Below are positions 1 to 8,395 of a stretch of DNA of 64,000 nucleotides, piece by piece. A program made the translations under genes and the position numbers. Source of the DNA: Methanosarcina sp. ERenArc_MAG2 (GTDB lineage: Archaea > Halobacteriota > Methanosarcinia > Methanosarcinales > Methanosarcinaceae); contig JAMXHR010000010.1 in assembly GCA_023955635.1 (NCBI GenBank), positions 248,001 to 312,000 on the forward strand. The letters are read 5' to 3'. Below the pieces are notes generated by a model. That model made no database searches and had not been told where the DNA came from. It worked only from the letters and a program-made list of their open reading frames with translations. Every line of letters starts with the position of its first letter. Positions within the stretch are counted from its first letter, which is position 1.

Positions 1-123
1 TTGGCATACCGTCCTTGGATTATAACCCACAAGTTTTCCCTCAGGGCTGAAAATCCCGGCTGCCATTACCCCTTCAAACTTCAAAAGCTCATCTAACGAT
101 AGAGTGCAATCCTTTCTGTTCAT
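1..123 (-). CDS. DUF2173 family protein, N-terminal part only
   Basis: A minus-strand reading frame starts at an ATG at 123 and runs off the left edge after 41 codons. The peptide contains LSLDELLKFEGVMAAGIFSP followed by EGKLVGY, which matches the start of small DUF2173 proteins (a leading LDELLKLPGVVAAGEFSPDGKLV pattern). Those proteins are about 100 residues, of unknown function, often near sulfur or redox genes. Only the conserved N-terminal half is visible, so the assignment rests on about 30 residues. Confidence 0.5.
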   Translation of the reverse strand, partial: MNRKDCTLSLDELLKFEGVMAAGIFSPEGKLVGYNPRTVCQ

Positions 124-789
124 ACACTAACCCCATAATTCAGTATATATTGGTGAGCTACTCGCTAAACCTAAAGATTTAAAGAGCTTTATACTTCCTT
201 TATCGAACTGCTGTCCACAGGTCTGCAGGCGCTTTCAGGTGTTCATGAATAAAATTAGTTCAGCGAAATAGTGTTTCCTTTGGGCCTTTTGCATAAAGGA
301 ATGAAAAGTGATTGGCATAATATTATACAAAATATCAAATTAAAAAAAGAAAATTAAAATTAAAAGTTAAACATTTTCTATTTACTGAAAATTTGCTTAA
401 AATCTTTCCTTCATGAAAAAATATCGAAAAGGGAAAATAGGTTCTTTTAAATATAGGGAAAATAATGGGAATGTTTGTCATTATTACAGTCAGTGCAACC
501 ATTTTGGCAAGCCATATTATTGTAATCTCATACTCAAAATCTTTCCTTAAAGGATTTGATTCCCCTGTCACTGCCTATTCGTCAACAACCAGGCCTTTGC
601 CTTCAATAATTCGGTCATCGGCAGACGAAGCCTTGAAGATATTACAAGGATCTTTCAGAAATAACTGATTTCCTTAAAACCACGGTATAAAGCACTATTT
701 ATTGAAAAATAATAAATCCAGGCTACGAAGCCCTTTTTGAGACTGAAACCGGAAATCTTCTTATACTATTAAAGTAAAGAAAGAAAACC
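124..789. other. Intergenic region upstream of modABC
   Basis: AT-rich spacer between the divergent DUF2173 gene and modA. A 67-codon plus-strand frame at 465-668 begins with a hydrophobic stretch (about residues 3-22) just after a TATA-like TTTAAATA, but it has no convincing ribosome binding site and no recognised relative, so it is not called a gene. A TATA-like TTATACTA near 760 is a candidate promoter element for the mod operon. Confidence 0.4.
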
Positions 790-811
790 GTTATGTCTCG
801 TCAAACATAAC
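790..811. promoter_or_regulatory. Inverted repeat upstream of modA, possible ModE-type operator
   Basis: GTTATGT and ACATAAC form a perfect 7-bp inverted repeat with an 8-base spacer, 30 bp upstream of the MITE and about 170 bp upstream of modA. ModE, the molybdate-responsive regulator, binds palindromes rich in TTAT/ATAA in front of modABC in bacteria, and similar elements are predicted in archaea. The location and symmetry fit; the exact match to an archaeal ModE site is inference. Confidence 0.4.
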
Positions 812-839
812 ACCCTGTTCATAATGTGATATTACTATA

Positions 840-958
840 TAGGACTTACGCATTTGAAGTACCAAATCAACTGCAGTAGGCTTACAACTTCCTGAAATTC
901 AAATTCTAAATCTGATGGCTACTGTGCTTGATTTTGAATCTAAAGTGCGTAAGTCCTA
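840..958. mobile_element. 119-bp MITE, copy 1, upstream of modA
   Basis: The element has 13-bp terminal inverted repeats (TAGGACTTACGCA at the left; TGCGTAAGTCCTA at the right, with one mismatch nearby) and is flanked by a 6-bp direct repeat ACTATA at 834-839 and 959-964. A second 119-bp copy with four substitutions lies at 16110-16228. The first 20 or so bases match the inner right end of the IS701-like element at 17047-18185, so that transposase probably mobilises it. It carries no gene. It lies 11 bp before the modA ribosome binding site and so separates modA from its original promoter. Confidence 0.88.
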
Positions 959-979
959 ACTATAGTTAAGAGGAGGTAA

Positions 980-1813
980 ATGATGAGAAAAGAATTGCTT
1001 ATTTTGTTAATATTGTTCAGTGTATTCCTTGCAATAGGATGCACTGGCGATAAAGCTGAAGCTCCAAATGCAACTGAGACTCCAGTTACAGCAGTAACTC
1101 CAACTACAGCAGTGCCTGAAGTTATAACCGTTTCTGCAGCTGCCAGCCTTACTGAAGCTTTCACGGACATTGCTTCCAGGTTTGAAAAGGAAAATCTTGG
1201 AACTGACGTGAACCTGAACTTTGGAAGCTCAGGGAACCTGCGTATGCAAATAGAAGGAGGAGCTCCTGTCGATGTTTTTGCTTCGGCTGACGAAGGTCAG
1301 ATGAACACACTTGGCAATGAAACCCTTATCGATAATAGTTCGCGAAAAGACTTTGCTCACAACTCACTTGTGATTATTATACCTGAAACCAGTACACTTA
1401 ATGTAACTAGCATAAAAGACCTTGCAGATCCTAAAATTCAGAAAATCAGCATTGGAAACCCGGATACAGTCCCAGTGGGCAACTATTCGCGCACTACACT
1501 GACGGAAGCGGGCTTGTGGAGTCAGCTTGAAAATAAACTGGTACTTGCCGAGGACGTAAAACAGGTCCTTGTATATGTGGAGAGAGGAGAAGTGGATGCA
1601 GGTTTTGTATATATGACCGATGCAAAGACTGCGCAACCAGGAACTGTAAAAATTGTTGCCAGTGTGCCTGTTAGCATTCCGGTAAGTTATCCGATAGCTG
1701 TAGTTTCTTCTTCCGAACATAAAGAAAAAGCTCAGAAATTCCTTGATTTCGTAACCGGAGAAGAAGGGCAGACAATACTGAAAAAGTATGGATTCACAGT
1801 CATATCCGAGTAA
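980..1813 (+). CDS. modA: Molybdate/tungstate ABC transporter substrate-binding lipoprotein ModA
   Basis: 277 residues. A signal peptide ending in the lipobox-like AIGC (about residues 18-21) anchors the protein outside the membrane, followed by a Thr/Pro/Ala-rich linker to about residue 45. The mature domain carries the ModA signatures AAASLTEAFTDIA, FGSSGNLRMQIEGGAPVDVFASAD and a C-terminal TGEEGQTILKKYGF. It captures molybdate or tungstate for modBC downstream. An AGGAGG at 970-975 supports the start at 980 (983 is equally possible). modB begins 12 bp after the stop. The MITE directly upstream may have altered its expression. Confidence 0.93.
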   Translation: MMRKELLILLILFSVFLAIGCTGDKAEAPNATETPVTAVTPTTAVPEVITVSAAASLTEAFTDIASRFEKENLGTDVNLNFGSSGNLRMQIEGGAPVDVFASADEGQMNTLGNETLIDNSSRKDFAHNSLVIIIPETSTLNVTSIKDLADPKIQKISIGNPDTVPVGNYSRTTLTEAGLWSQLENKLVLAEDVKQVLVYVERGEVDAGFVYMTDAKTAQPGTVKIVASVPVSIPVSYPIAVVSSSEHKEKAQKFLDFVTGEEGQTILKKYGFTVISE

Positions 1814-1824
1814 TATAATTAGAC

Positions 1825-2508
1825 ATGATCTCTATGCTGGACCAGATATGGTTTCCTTTATCTATAACGCTCTGGATAGCCTCCATATCATCCCTCCTCG
1901 TACTGTGCAGCGGCGTAGTCATAGCTTATATATTTGCGAGGCGTGATTTCCGGGGAAAAGAGCTTGCAGAACTGCTAGTAACACTTCCTCTAGTTCTTCC
2001 ACCTACTGTAATTGGCTACCTTCTGGTCATACTGGTAGGGAAAAACGGGTTTATTGGACACTTGATGTTCGATGTTCTGGGGACCGGGATCATGTTTACC
2101 TGGCAGGCAGCAGTTATTGCGGCTTATACGGTTTCCCTTCCTCTCATGGTAAAAACTGCAAAAGCAGCTATCGAGACCGTGGATAAGGAACTGGAATATG
2201 CAGCATATATCCTTGGAAGAAGTGAGCTTGAAACTGCTCTGCTAATAACATTGCCTCTTGCAAAAAGGGGCATACTGGCAGGATTAGTACTCAGTTTTGC
2301 AAGGGCTGTCGGAGAATTCGGAGCAACCCTTATGCTTGCAGGAAATATCCCGGGAAAAACGAACACAATGTCGATTTCAATATACAGCGCTTTTCAAGCA
2401 GGTAACAACGAACTTGCCAATATAATGGTTTTAGTTTTGATCCTTATGTCCCTGCTGTCCATTGCTCTGACCGGGAAAATTGTCAGCAGAGGAAAGTTCG
2501 AGGTATAA
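1825..2508 (+). CDS. modB: Molybdate/tungstate ABC transporter permease ModB
   Basis: 227 residues with about five predicted membrane segments (first near residues 13-35). The cytoplasmic EAA loop that contacts the ATPase is visible around residues 125-175 (EYAAYILGRSELETALLI then GEFGATLMLAGNIPG), typical of ModB/CysT-type permeases. It forms the membrane channel for molybdate or tungstate delivered by ModA. Spaced 12 bp after modA, and modC follows within a few bases, so the three are one operon. Confidence 0.93.
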   Translation: MISMLDQIWFPLSITLWIASISSLLVLCSGVVIAYIFARRDFRGKELAELLVTLPLVLPPTVIGYLLVILVGKNGFIGHLMFDVLGTGIMFTWQAAVIAAYTVSLPLMVKTAKAAIETVDKELEYAAYILGRSELETALLITLPLAKRGILAGLVLSFARAVGEFGATLMLAGNIPGKTNTMSISIYSAFQAGNNELANIMVLVLILMSLLSIALTGKIVSRGKFEV

Positions 2509-2510
2509 GC

Positions 2511-3630
2511 TTGGGTGTCAAGGTCGACATTAGAAAATGTTATCATGAAGCTGAAAGTGATGGAAAAAGAAAAAAAGGAAAGCTTTTACTCTGGACGTTA
2601 GCTTCGAAATGGAAAACGAACTTGTTGTACTTTTCGGGCCATCAGGATCCGGAAAAACCACATTGTTCAAATGCATTTCAGGAATCACGGAGCCTGATGA
2701 CGGAAAAATAACGGTGGACAGTAAAATTTTCTACGACAAAGACAAAAAAGTTAATCTGCCGATCCAGAAGCGCAATCTGGGCTATGTTTTCCAAAACTAT
2801 ACTCTGTTTCCCCATATGAATGTAAAAAAGAACATCGAATGCGGTCTTAAAGGTTGGGAAAAAGAAACCAGAGAGAAAAGGGTTCTGGAAGTGCTGAACC
2901 TTCTTCGCATCGAAGAACTGGAAACACGTTACCCCTCCCAGCTTTCAGGCGGGCAAAAGCAGAGAGTTGCTCTGGCAAGAGCTCTTGCCCCCAGACCAGA
3001 GCTCCTGCTGCTTGATGAGCCCTTTTCTGCACTTGACCGGGAAATAAGAACCGAATTTGCGGAAAAAATGAAAAGCTTGCAAAAAAACTCGGAATACCTT
3101 TGCTGTTCATTACCCATAACCTTGAAGAAGCTTTTCTGCTGGCTGACAGGATTCTTGTCTTACACGGAGGAAAGGTCCAGCAACTAGGGACTCTGGAAGA
3201 CATTTTTTATAACCCTAAAAACCGGAAGGTAGCCGAGCTAATTGGCCTGTTAAATATTTTTGACGACGCCAGAGTAGAAGGATATGACGAAGCATCCAGA
3301 AGTACAGTTTTAAAAAGCGGAGACCTGCGAATTAGAGTAAACTCTTTTAACATCAAACCCGGGGATAAAGTTTCCTGGGGAATCCATCCTGAGAACATAA
3401 CTCTTCTCCTTCCGGGCTCTGGCTCTGAAGATCAGGATGAGAATATTTACTCGGCTTATGTCAACAACATTATCAATAAAGGAACAAAGAAAAAAATAAC
3501 AGTTAAACTTGCCAGACACAATAAAATCCTGACCGCAGAAGTGCCTTCACAATTTGCTGACGTCCTGCAGTTGAAAACAGGTGATTTATGTCTGGTCAAA
3601 ATGGAAATAAGTAAAGTGGTGACATTCTGA
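2511..3630 (+). CDS. modC: Molybdate/tungstate ABC transporter ATPase ModC, two apparent frameshifts
   Basis: ATP-hydrolysing subunit of the ModABC importer, about 373 residues once frames are joined. Walker A GPSGSGKTT, signature LSGGQKQRVALARAL, Walker B LLLLDEPFSALD and the H-loop FITHNLEEAF are all present, followed by a C-terminal TOBE-like oxyanion-binding region (about residues 260-370). The frame shifts by one base at the A7 run 2570-2576 and again at the A7 run 3081-3087; one extra A in each restores a single ORF. Both look like sequencing errors. The start is probably TTG at 2511, two bases after the modB stop, but it is unsure because of the first shift. Confidence 0.85.
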
Positions 3631-4297
3631 AGAAAGTCTTTAAATTCACCTGTAAGCCTCATTATTCCTCCCAATTATTTGGTATATCTAAATTGTTAAT
3701 ATAAGTTCTTAATAAAATGAGAAACACTAATCAGAAATATGGGTCAAAGCACTAGCAGGAGAAATTGATCAGCTAAAGTAAATCAGCAAAATTTCTGGAC
3801 GAAAATATCTCATTTTGTATCTCATTCAGAGGCTGTTCTCCCTATTTCCAAGTATTTTAGCAATTGTAACTCAATATTTACGCCAAAATCCGGCATTAGG
3901 AATATTTGTGCACAATTCGACAAACTAAAATTATATCAATAATATTATATATTAGTCGACAAACTAAAATTATATCAATAATATTATATATTAGTAACTA
4001 ATATTAGTATTTAGGGCATCTGATAAACACTTTTCTTGTACACCCAAACCAGTTTTTAGACCCCCTAAAATTCCAAACCATCTCAAATATCAGATGCCAA
4101 TTCCCCCAAGCTTTCGTATATATATAATTTTCTTAGTTGGTTTTTAGTCTTTTCTTGTTATTTTTCCCACCTTATTTTCCCACCTTCTTCGACTGCTCAG
4201 GGAATGCTTTAAAATTGATTGGTAGTATAATAATTAACAAACAGAATAGATAATAAAACCAAAATTTTTAGGAATAATACGAAACGGAGAGGATATA
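3631..4297. other. Intergenic region after modC
   Basis: 667 bp, very AT-rich. Apart from the tandem repeat at 3917-3994 nothing gene-like was seen on either strand. The last 100 bases hold TATA-like sequence and lead into the next gene. Confidence 0.5.
3917..3994. repeat. Perfect 39-bp tandem duplication
   Basis: The 39-base unit starting TCGACAAACTAAAATTATAT occurs twice in a row without a mismatch (3917-3955 and 3956-3994). The identity of the copies suggests a recent slippage or duplication. No coding potential. Confidence 0.9.
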
Positions 4298-4597
4298 TTG
4301 GCAGAGAACCCGTTACAGACTATTATGGATCAGGACCCTGAATTATTTACCCTGCTTGAAAATACACGCGAGCTTGCGTTTGCAGAGGGAGGGATTCCTC
4401 TTAAGTACAAATTACTTATTGCAGTGGCTCTGGATGCAGCTAACGGTTCTGCAGATGGGGTAAAATTCCTTTCAATGCAGGCCATGCAGGCAGGGGCAAC
4501 AAAAGAAGAAGTGATGCAGGCAATAAGGATAACTCAATACATTTTCGGAGCTGGAAGCGTTTATACAGCCTCAGAAGCCCTTAAGGACGTTTTATAA
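4298..4597 (+). CDS. Carboxymuconolactone decarboxylase-like protein without redox cysteines
   Basis: 99 residues, all-helical AhpD/CMD fold (Pfam CMD family). The core helix region reads GIPLKYKLLIAVALDAAN followed by AGATKEEVMQAIRITQYIFG. The active-site CxxC plus His of AhpD peroxidase partners is missing: the site reads DAANGSADG, so it is probably not a thiol peroxidase partner. It starts at TTG, preceded by GGAGAGG. It stands alone, with AT-rich spacers on both sides. Substrate unknown. A cysteine-containing relative is encoded at 40509-40850. Confidence 0.85.
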   Translation: MAENPLQTIMDQDPELFTLLENTRELAFAEGGIPLKYKLLIAVALDAANGSADGVKFLSMQAMQAGATKEEVMQAIRITQYIFGAGSVYTASEALKDVL

Positions 4598-4894
4598 AAT
4601 CCATCACAGGTGTCGGAGGCAGGATTTCGTCTGACTCCATCCTCTTTATTTCCGGAAATAAAGTAGAAAATTATTACGTTATTTTTCATTAAGGTATTTT
4701 ACAGGTGTTATTTTACAGATAATGAGAGAATATATTATATACGGAACAGGGTGCCTGAAAACTTTTTTCTCAACACCCAAACTCATATCTACCTAGACTT
4801 GATCCCAAAACCAGATGCTCTATCTTTCTCTAAACTTTTTTTACTTGAAGCCCTGCTATCATTACCAAAACTGTAAAAATTAATTAGTAATAAA

Positions 4895-5194
4895 TTATTT
4901 TGATAGCAAACATCCATTTACTATTATTGATTTTGTGATAGTGGAGTGCTCTCTGAAGGGTCCAATCTCCAGGTATTCCGCGGAATTGAAGCAATTTCTT
5001 AAATTTTCCACGGTATCAAACTCTATCAGAATTATTTTCTCTGGGTTCCAGTTCCCAAACATAGGAATCACTTCACCTCCCCTAGCCAGATACCTGCCTC
5101 CGTGCTTTTTTACGATTTCCGGAACTTTTTCGACATATTTGGCGTAAAGTTCATAGTTCAGAATTGTGATTTCAATTATCATATAAACAGGCAT
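4895..5194 (-). CDS. DUF1330 family protein
   Basis: 99 residues, ferredoxin-like alpha/beta fold of the DUF1330 / dimeric alpha-beta barrel group. Visible family features are the opening PVYMIIEITI, then YAKYVEKVPEIVKKHGGRYLARGGE and IILIEFDTVENLRNCF with SAEYLEIGPFRE. Members are small cytoplasmic proteins of unknown catalytic role. It is divergent from the tetR gene; the intervening 180 bp hold the TetR palindrome, so TetR may affect it too. Confidence 0.85.
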   Translation of the reverse strand: MPVYMIIEITILNYELYAKYVEKVPEIVKKHGGRYLARGGEVIPMFGNWNPEKIILIEFDTVENLRNCFNSAEYLEIGPFREHSTITKSIIVNGCLLSK

Positions 5195-5346
5195 TTTTAT
5201 CTTTCCTTACTGAGTTTTTGTTAGCCGGCTTTATAAGTTTCCTGTCATTTTAAAAAATAAGTTTTAAATATTTTTCTAATATTCACATAAACTTTAATAC
5301 AAAACTTTCTGCTCTCAAAATAGTAAACTACTTATAACAAAGAGAC

Positions 5347-5360
5347 TGACTGATCAGTCA
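5347..5360. promoter_or_regulatory. TetR operator palindrome upstream of tetR
   Basis: TGACTGATCAGTCA is a perfect 14-bp palindrome 16 bp before the tetR start codon. A near copy (TGAGTGGTCAGTCG) lies just after tetR at 5972-5985, and both are followed by similar bases ATTATA(TA)GAGA. A repeated palindrome flanking a tetR gene is the expected pattern for autoregulation. Confidence 0.7.
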
Positions 5361-5376
5361 ATTATAGAGATGAATT

Positions 5377-5955
5377 ATGAAAAAACAAGTTAAAGACAAG
5401 AGAACAGCCATAATGGAAACAGCCCTGAAGCTCTTCACTGAAAGGGGCTTTCAAGGTACCTCCACTGCGCAGATTTCAAAAGAAGCAGGCGTAGCCACAG
5501 GTACCTTTTTCAACTACTTCCCTACCAAGGAAGATCTCATAAATAGCCTTTATTTTGAGGTCAAAGGTAGATTAAGTAGCAGTATGGAAAAAGAAATCGA
5601 AAGCAAGAGTACCTTCCAGGAAAGAGTGAGAAGATTGTGGTCAAATTTTATCAATTGGGGTATAGACAATCAGGAGGAGTTCCTTTTTGTCGGACAATTC
5701 TGTTCATCTCCTTATATAACAAAGTATACGCGTGAGGAAGTGATGAAGGAATATATCTTCCTTCATAATCTTGTGAATGAAGGGATAAAAACAGGAGAAA
5801 TCAAGGACTTTTCCCCGGAATTGACCATAGCGATGTTTTATCAGAGCAGCAGGGCTGTAGTTAACCTGATCCTTAATTCGAATTTATCGAAAGATAAAAA
5901 TGAACTTATAGAGAACGGATTTCAAATTATCTGGAGAGGTCTGAGTGAAAATTAA
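5377..5955 (+). CDS. TetR/AcrR family transcriptional regulator
   Basis: 192 residues. N-terminal helix-turn-helix at about residues 10-55 (TALKLFTERGFQGTSTAQIS, then ATGTFFNYFPTKEDLI) followed by a helical ligand-binding domain. Its probable targets are its own promoter (palindrome 5347-5360) and the aldo/keto reductase downstream (half-conserved site 5972-5985). Ligand unknown; neighbours suggest a redox-active or electrophilic compound. The ATG at 5377 leaves the operator overlapping the likely transcription start. Confidence 0.92.
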   Translation: MKKQVKDKRTAIMETALKLFTERGFQGTSTAQISKEAGVATGTFFNYFPTKEDLINSLYFEVKGRLSSSMEKEIESKSTFQERVRRLWSNFINWGIDNQEEFLFVGQFCSSPYITKYTREEVMKEYIFLHNLVNEGIKTGEIKDFSPELTIAMFYQSSRAVVNLILNSNLSKDKNELIENGFQIIWRGLSEN

Positions 5956-5971
5956 GTTTTTACTCCATTTA

Positions 5972-5985
5972 TGAGTGGTCAGTCG
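5972..5985. promoter_or_regulatory. Second TetR-type operator, upstream of aldo/keto reductase
   Basis: TGAGTGGTCAGTCG matches the tetR palindrome at 11 of 14 positions and is followed by GATTATATAGAGA, as in the tetR promoter. It lies 17 bp after the tetR stop and about 115 bp before the reductase ATG, so it probably controls the reductase as a separate transcript. Confidence 0.6.
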
Positions 5986-6100
5986 ATTATATAGAGAAAT
6001 ATATAGAGAAATTAGTGAATCAATTAATCTCAAAAATAAGCAATCCATCAAAAACCCAATCAAAAAAATAGAATATTTCAAAATCTCAGGAGGAGAACAG

Positions 6101-7303
6101 ATGCTGTACAGAAAAATACTAAAGAACGGTGAGGAACTTTCAATACTGGGATTTGGGTGCATGCGCCTCCCCGTGAAAGAGGATGGCACAATAGATGAGG
6201 AAAGAGCTGCGCGGCAAGTGCGCTTTGCAATCGATCATGGCATAAATTACATAGACACTGCCTGGCCGTATCACATGGGAGAAAGCGAGCCCTTCCTTGG
6301 CCGAGCCCTTACAGGTGGATACCGCGAAAAGGTTAAACTTGCTACAAAACTCCCCTCCTGGCTCGTAGAAAGCCGCGAAGATATGGATCGATTCCTGAAT
6401 GCTCAATTAGAGAGACTTAACACTGACCATATCGATTATTATCTGATCCATGGTCTTGCAGGAGAAGTATGGGATAAACTTGAGCCTCTTGGTGTGACTG
6501 ATTTCCTTAATAAAGCAAAAGCCGACGGACGTATTACCAATGCAGGTTTTTCTTTCCATGGATCAATTGAGGATTTTAAGCGGATTGTCGATGCATATCC
6601 CTGGACTTTCTGCCAAATTCAGTATAATTTCATGGATGAGAAGCATCAGGCAGGAACTGAGGGACTTGAATACGCAGCTTCAAAAGGTCTCGGTATTATT
6701 ATCATGGAACCTCTACTCGGAGGCAATTTAGCTAGCCCGGTACCTCCTGAAGTGGAAGAGATATGGAATGAAGCAGAAGTAAAACGAACGCCTGCAGAGT
6801 GGGCTTTTCGGTGGGTGTGGAACCATCCCGAAGTCACAGTTGTGCTTTCAGGCATGAATGAGGAGTCCCAGGTTGAAGAGAACCTGAAAATAGCTGATGA
6901 AGCCTATCCTGATTCCCTGACCGAAGCCGAAGTACAGCTTGTTAGCAGAGTTGAGCAAAAATATCGTCAGCTCATGAAAATCGGCTGTACCGGCTGTCAG
7001 TACTGCATGCCCTGTCCTTCAGGCGTTAATATTCCTGAATGCTTTAGTATCTACAATAACCTTCACATGTTCGGTAACGCGGATGGAGCCAAATTTACAT
7101 ATGCAATCAGGATGAGCGGAGTATTTACAAATAGTGAGCCTGGAGGATTCGCTTCCCAGTGTATTGAATGTGGTCAATGTATGGAGAAATGCCCCCAAAG
7201 TCTGAAAATACCTGATCTGCTCAAAGCTGTGACAGAGGAACTGGAGGGGCCTGACCTGGAGCAAAGGATGGCTATGGCTAAACAACTTTTTAAGAAAAGC
7301 TAA
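6101..7303 (+). CDS. Aldo/keto reductase with C-terminal Fe-S cluster domain (copy 1)
   Basis: 400 residues. Residues 1-290 form an aldo/keto reductase barrel: catalytic Asp/Tyr region YIDTAWPYHMGESEPFLG, Lys in KVKLATKLP and His in DYYLIHGL. The C-terminal 90 residues carry ferredoxin-like cysteine sets, CTGCQYCMPCP and CIECGQCMEKCP, which should bind one or two [4Fe-4S] clusters. Members of this group occur widely in anaerobes; the natural substrate is unknown. The start was set at 6101 because an AGGAGG lies at 6088-6093, although the frame is open from 5975. It is a paralogue of the gene at 8396. Confidence 0.92.
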   Translation: MLYRKILKNGEELSILGFGCMRLPVKEDGTIDEERAARQVRFAIDHGINYIDTAWPYHMGESEPFLGRALTGGYREKVKLATKLPSWLVESREDMDRFLNAQLERLNTDHIDYYLIHGLAGEVWDKLEPLGVTDFLNKAKADGRITNAGFSFHGSIEDFKRIVDAYPWTFCQIQYNFMDEKHQAGTEGLEYAASKGLGIIIMEPLLGGNLASPVPPEVEEIWNEAEVKRTPAEWAFRWVWNHPEVTVVLSGMNEESQVEENLKIADEAYPDSLTEAEVQLVSRVEQKYRQLMKIGCTGCQYCMPCPSGVNIPECFSIYNNLHMFGNADGAKFTYAIRMSGVFTNSEPGGFASQCIECGQCMEKCPQSLKIPDLLKAVTEELEGPDLEQRMAMAKQLFKKS

Positions 7304-7367
7304 CTCAGAGAAAGCTATCTGATTACTAAGAGAATAATGTAAGCGGAGACTAAATTAGGTGACTTAA

Positions 7368-8183
7368 ATGAGCCTTATTTCTTTTAATTTGGAAAAATGC
7401 ACAGCCTGTGGAATCTGTTCCATGGTTTGCCCTATAAATGTTATTATACCAGATAAGGAAGGTTTTCCTTGCTTTCCAGCCGAGCATGAAGCCTTCTGTA
7501 CATGCTGTGGACACTGTGAGGCTATCTGCCCCACAAATTCAATTACAGCAAATTACCAGGCATTTCCTCCTGAAGGAGATACATCTGATATTGGACAGAT
7601 TAGGCCTGACATTCTCGCAAAATATGTCCAGAGCAGAAGGACAATAAGGGCTTTCAAGGACAAACCGATTGAGAAAGAGAAAATAGAAGCCATCTTTGAA
7701 GCAGTCCGTTTTGCTCCTTCCGGCATGAACGCACAGCCTGTTAAGTGGCTTGTAGTAACTGAGGCAGCAGATATCAAAAAATTTGCAAAGCTTACTATTG
7801 ACTGGATGCGAATGATGGCAGAGAAAGGAGCAGACCATCCTCTGAAGCATTATTTCCCTGTCCTTGTTACTCTGGCTGATACAGGTCTTGATCCCATTTG
7901 CAGAAATGCTCCTGGCCTTGTATATGCTTACTCGGAAAACGCCTTCGGATATACAGATAGTATTATAGCTCTGACAACCTTTGACCTGGTGGCTCCTTCA
8001 TTTGGCCTGGGTACCTGCTGGGCAGGACTTCTTCATAGAGCGGCAATGGAGTATCAGCCATTAAAAGAGGCTCTTGGAATTCCCGAAGGCTTTATATTGC
8101 AGTTTCCTATGATTTTTGGGTATCCAAAATATAAGTACAGGAAGATTCCGGGAAGAAAACAGGCAGATATTATCTGGAAATAA
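7368..8183 (+). CDS. Ferredoxin-nitroreductase fusion protein
   Basis: 271 residues. The N-terminal 65 residues hold two [4Fe-4S] motifs (CTACGICSMVCP and CTCCGHCEAICP); residues 85-271 are an FMN nitroreductase domain (RRTIRAFKDKPIEKEKIEAI, FAPSGMNAQPVKWLVV, GLGTCWAGLL). The architecture suggests electrons pass from ferredoxin-type clusters to FMN and then to an unknown acceptor. It lies between two Fe-S aldo/keto reductases on the same strand, 64 bp after the first, which suggests a shared redox response. Confidence 0.92.
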   Translation: MSLISFNLEKCTACGICSMVCPINVIIPDKEGFPCFPAEHEAFCTCCGHCEAICPTNSITANYQAFPPEGDTSDIGQIRPDILAKYVQSRRTIRAFKDKPIEKEKIEAIFEAVRFAPSGMNAQPVKWLVVTEAADIKKFAKLTIDWMRMMAEKGADHPLKHYFPVLVTLADTGLDPICRNAPGLVYAYSENAFGYTDSIIALTTFDLVAPSFGLGTCWAGLLHRAAMEYQPLKEALGIPEGFILQFPMIFGYPKYKYRKIPGRKQADIIWK

Positions 8184-8316
8184 TCTCATTTGTACGAATA
8201 AAGATCCATTTTTACATTGAACTCAGGTATTTTTTACCTGAAATCAATAACATTTTGGATCAACAAATCCTATTTTTACGTAATTAAGATGCTTTATTCC
8301 TTTAATAAAGTCATGA

Positions 8317-8334
8317 TAACGTATAATTACGTTA
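8317..8334. promoter_or_regulatory. Palindrome in the promoter of the second aldo/keto reductase
   Basis: TAACGTA and TACGTTA are perfect inverted repeats with a 4-base spacer, about 62 bp upstream of the ATG at 8396. The sequence differs from the TetR palindrome, so another regulator may act here. No further evidence for function. Confidence 0.45.
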
Positions 8335-8395
8335 ATGGCGTCATTTTAAAGGCAAAGAAGAAAATGGAAAACAGAGGAATAAGGGAGGTAAGTGG

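Noticed and set aside
465..668. 67-codon plus-strand frame upstream of modA
   Set aside because: No ribosome binding site and no relatives; overlapped by an equally long antisense frame, so probably chance.
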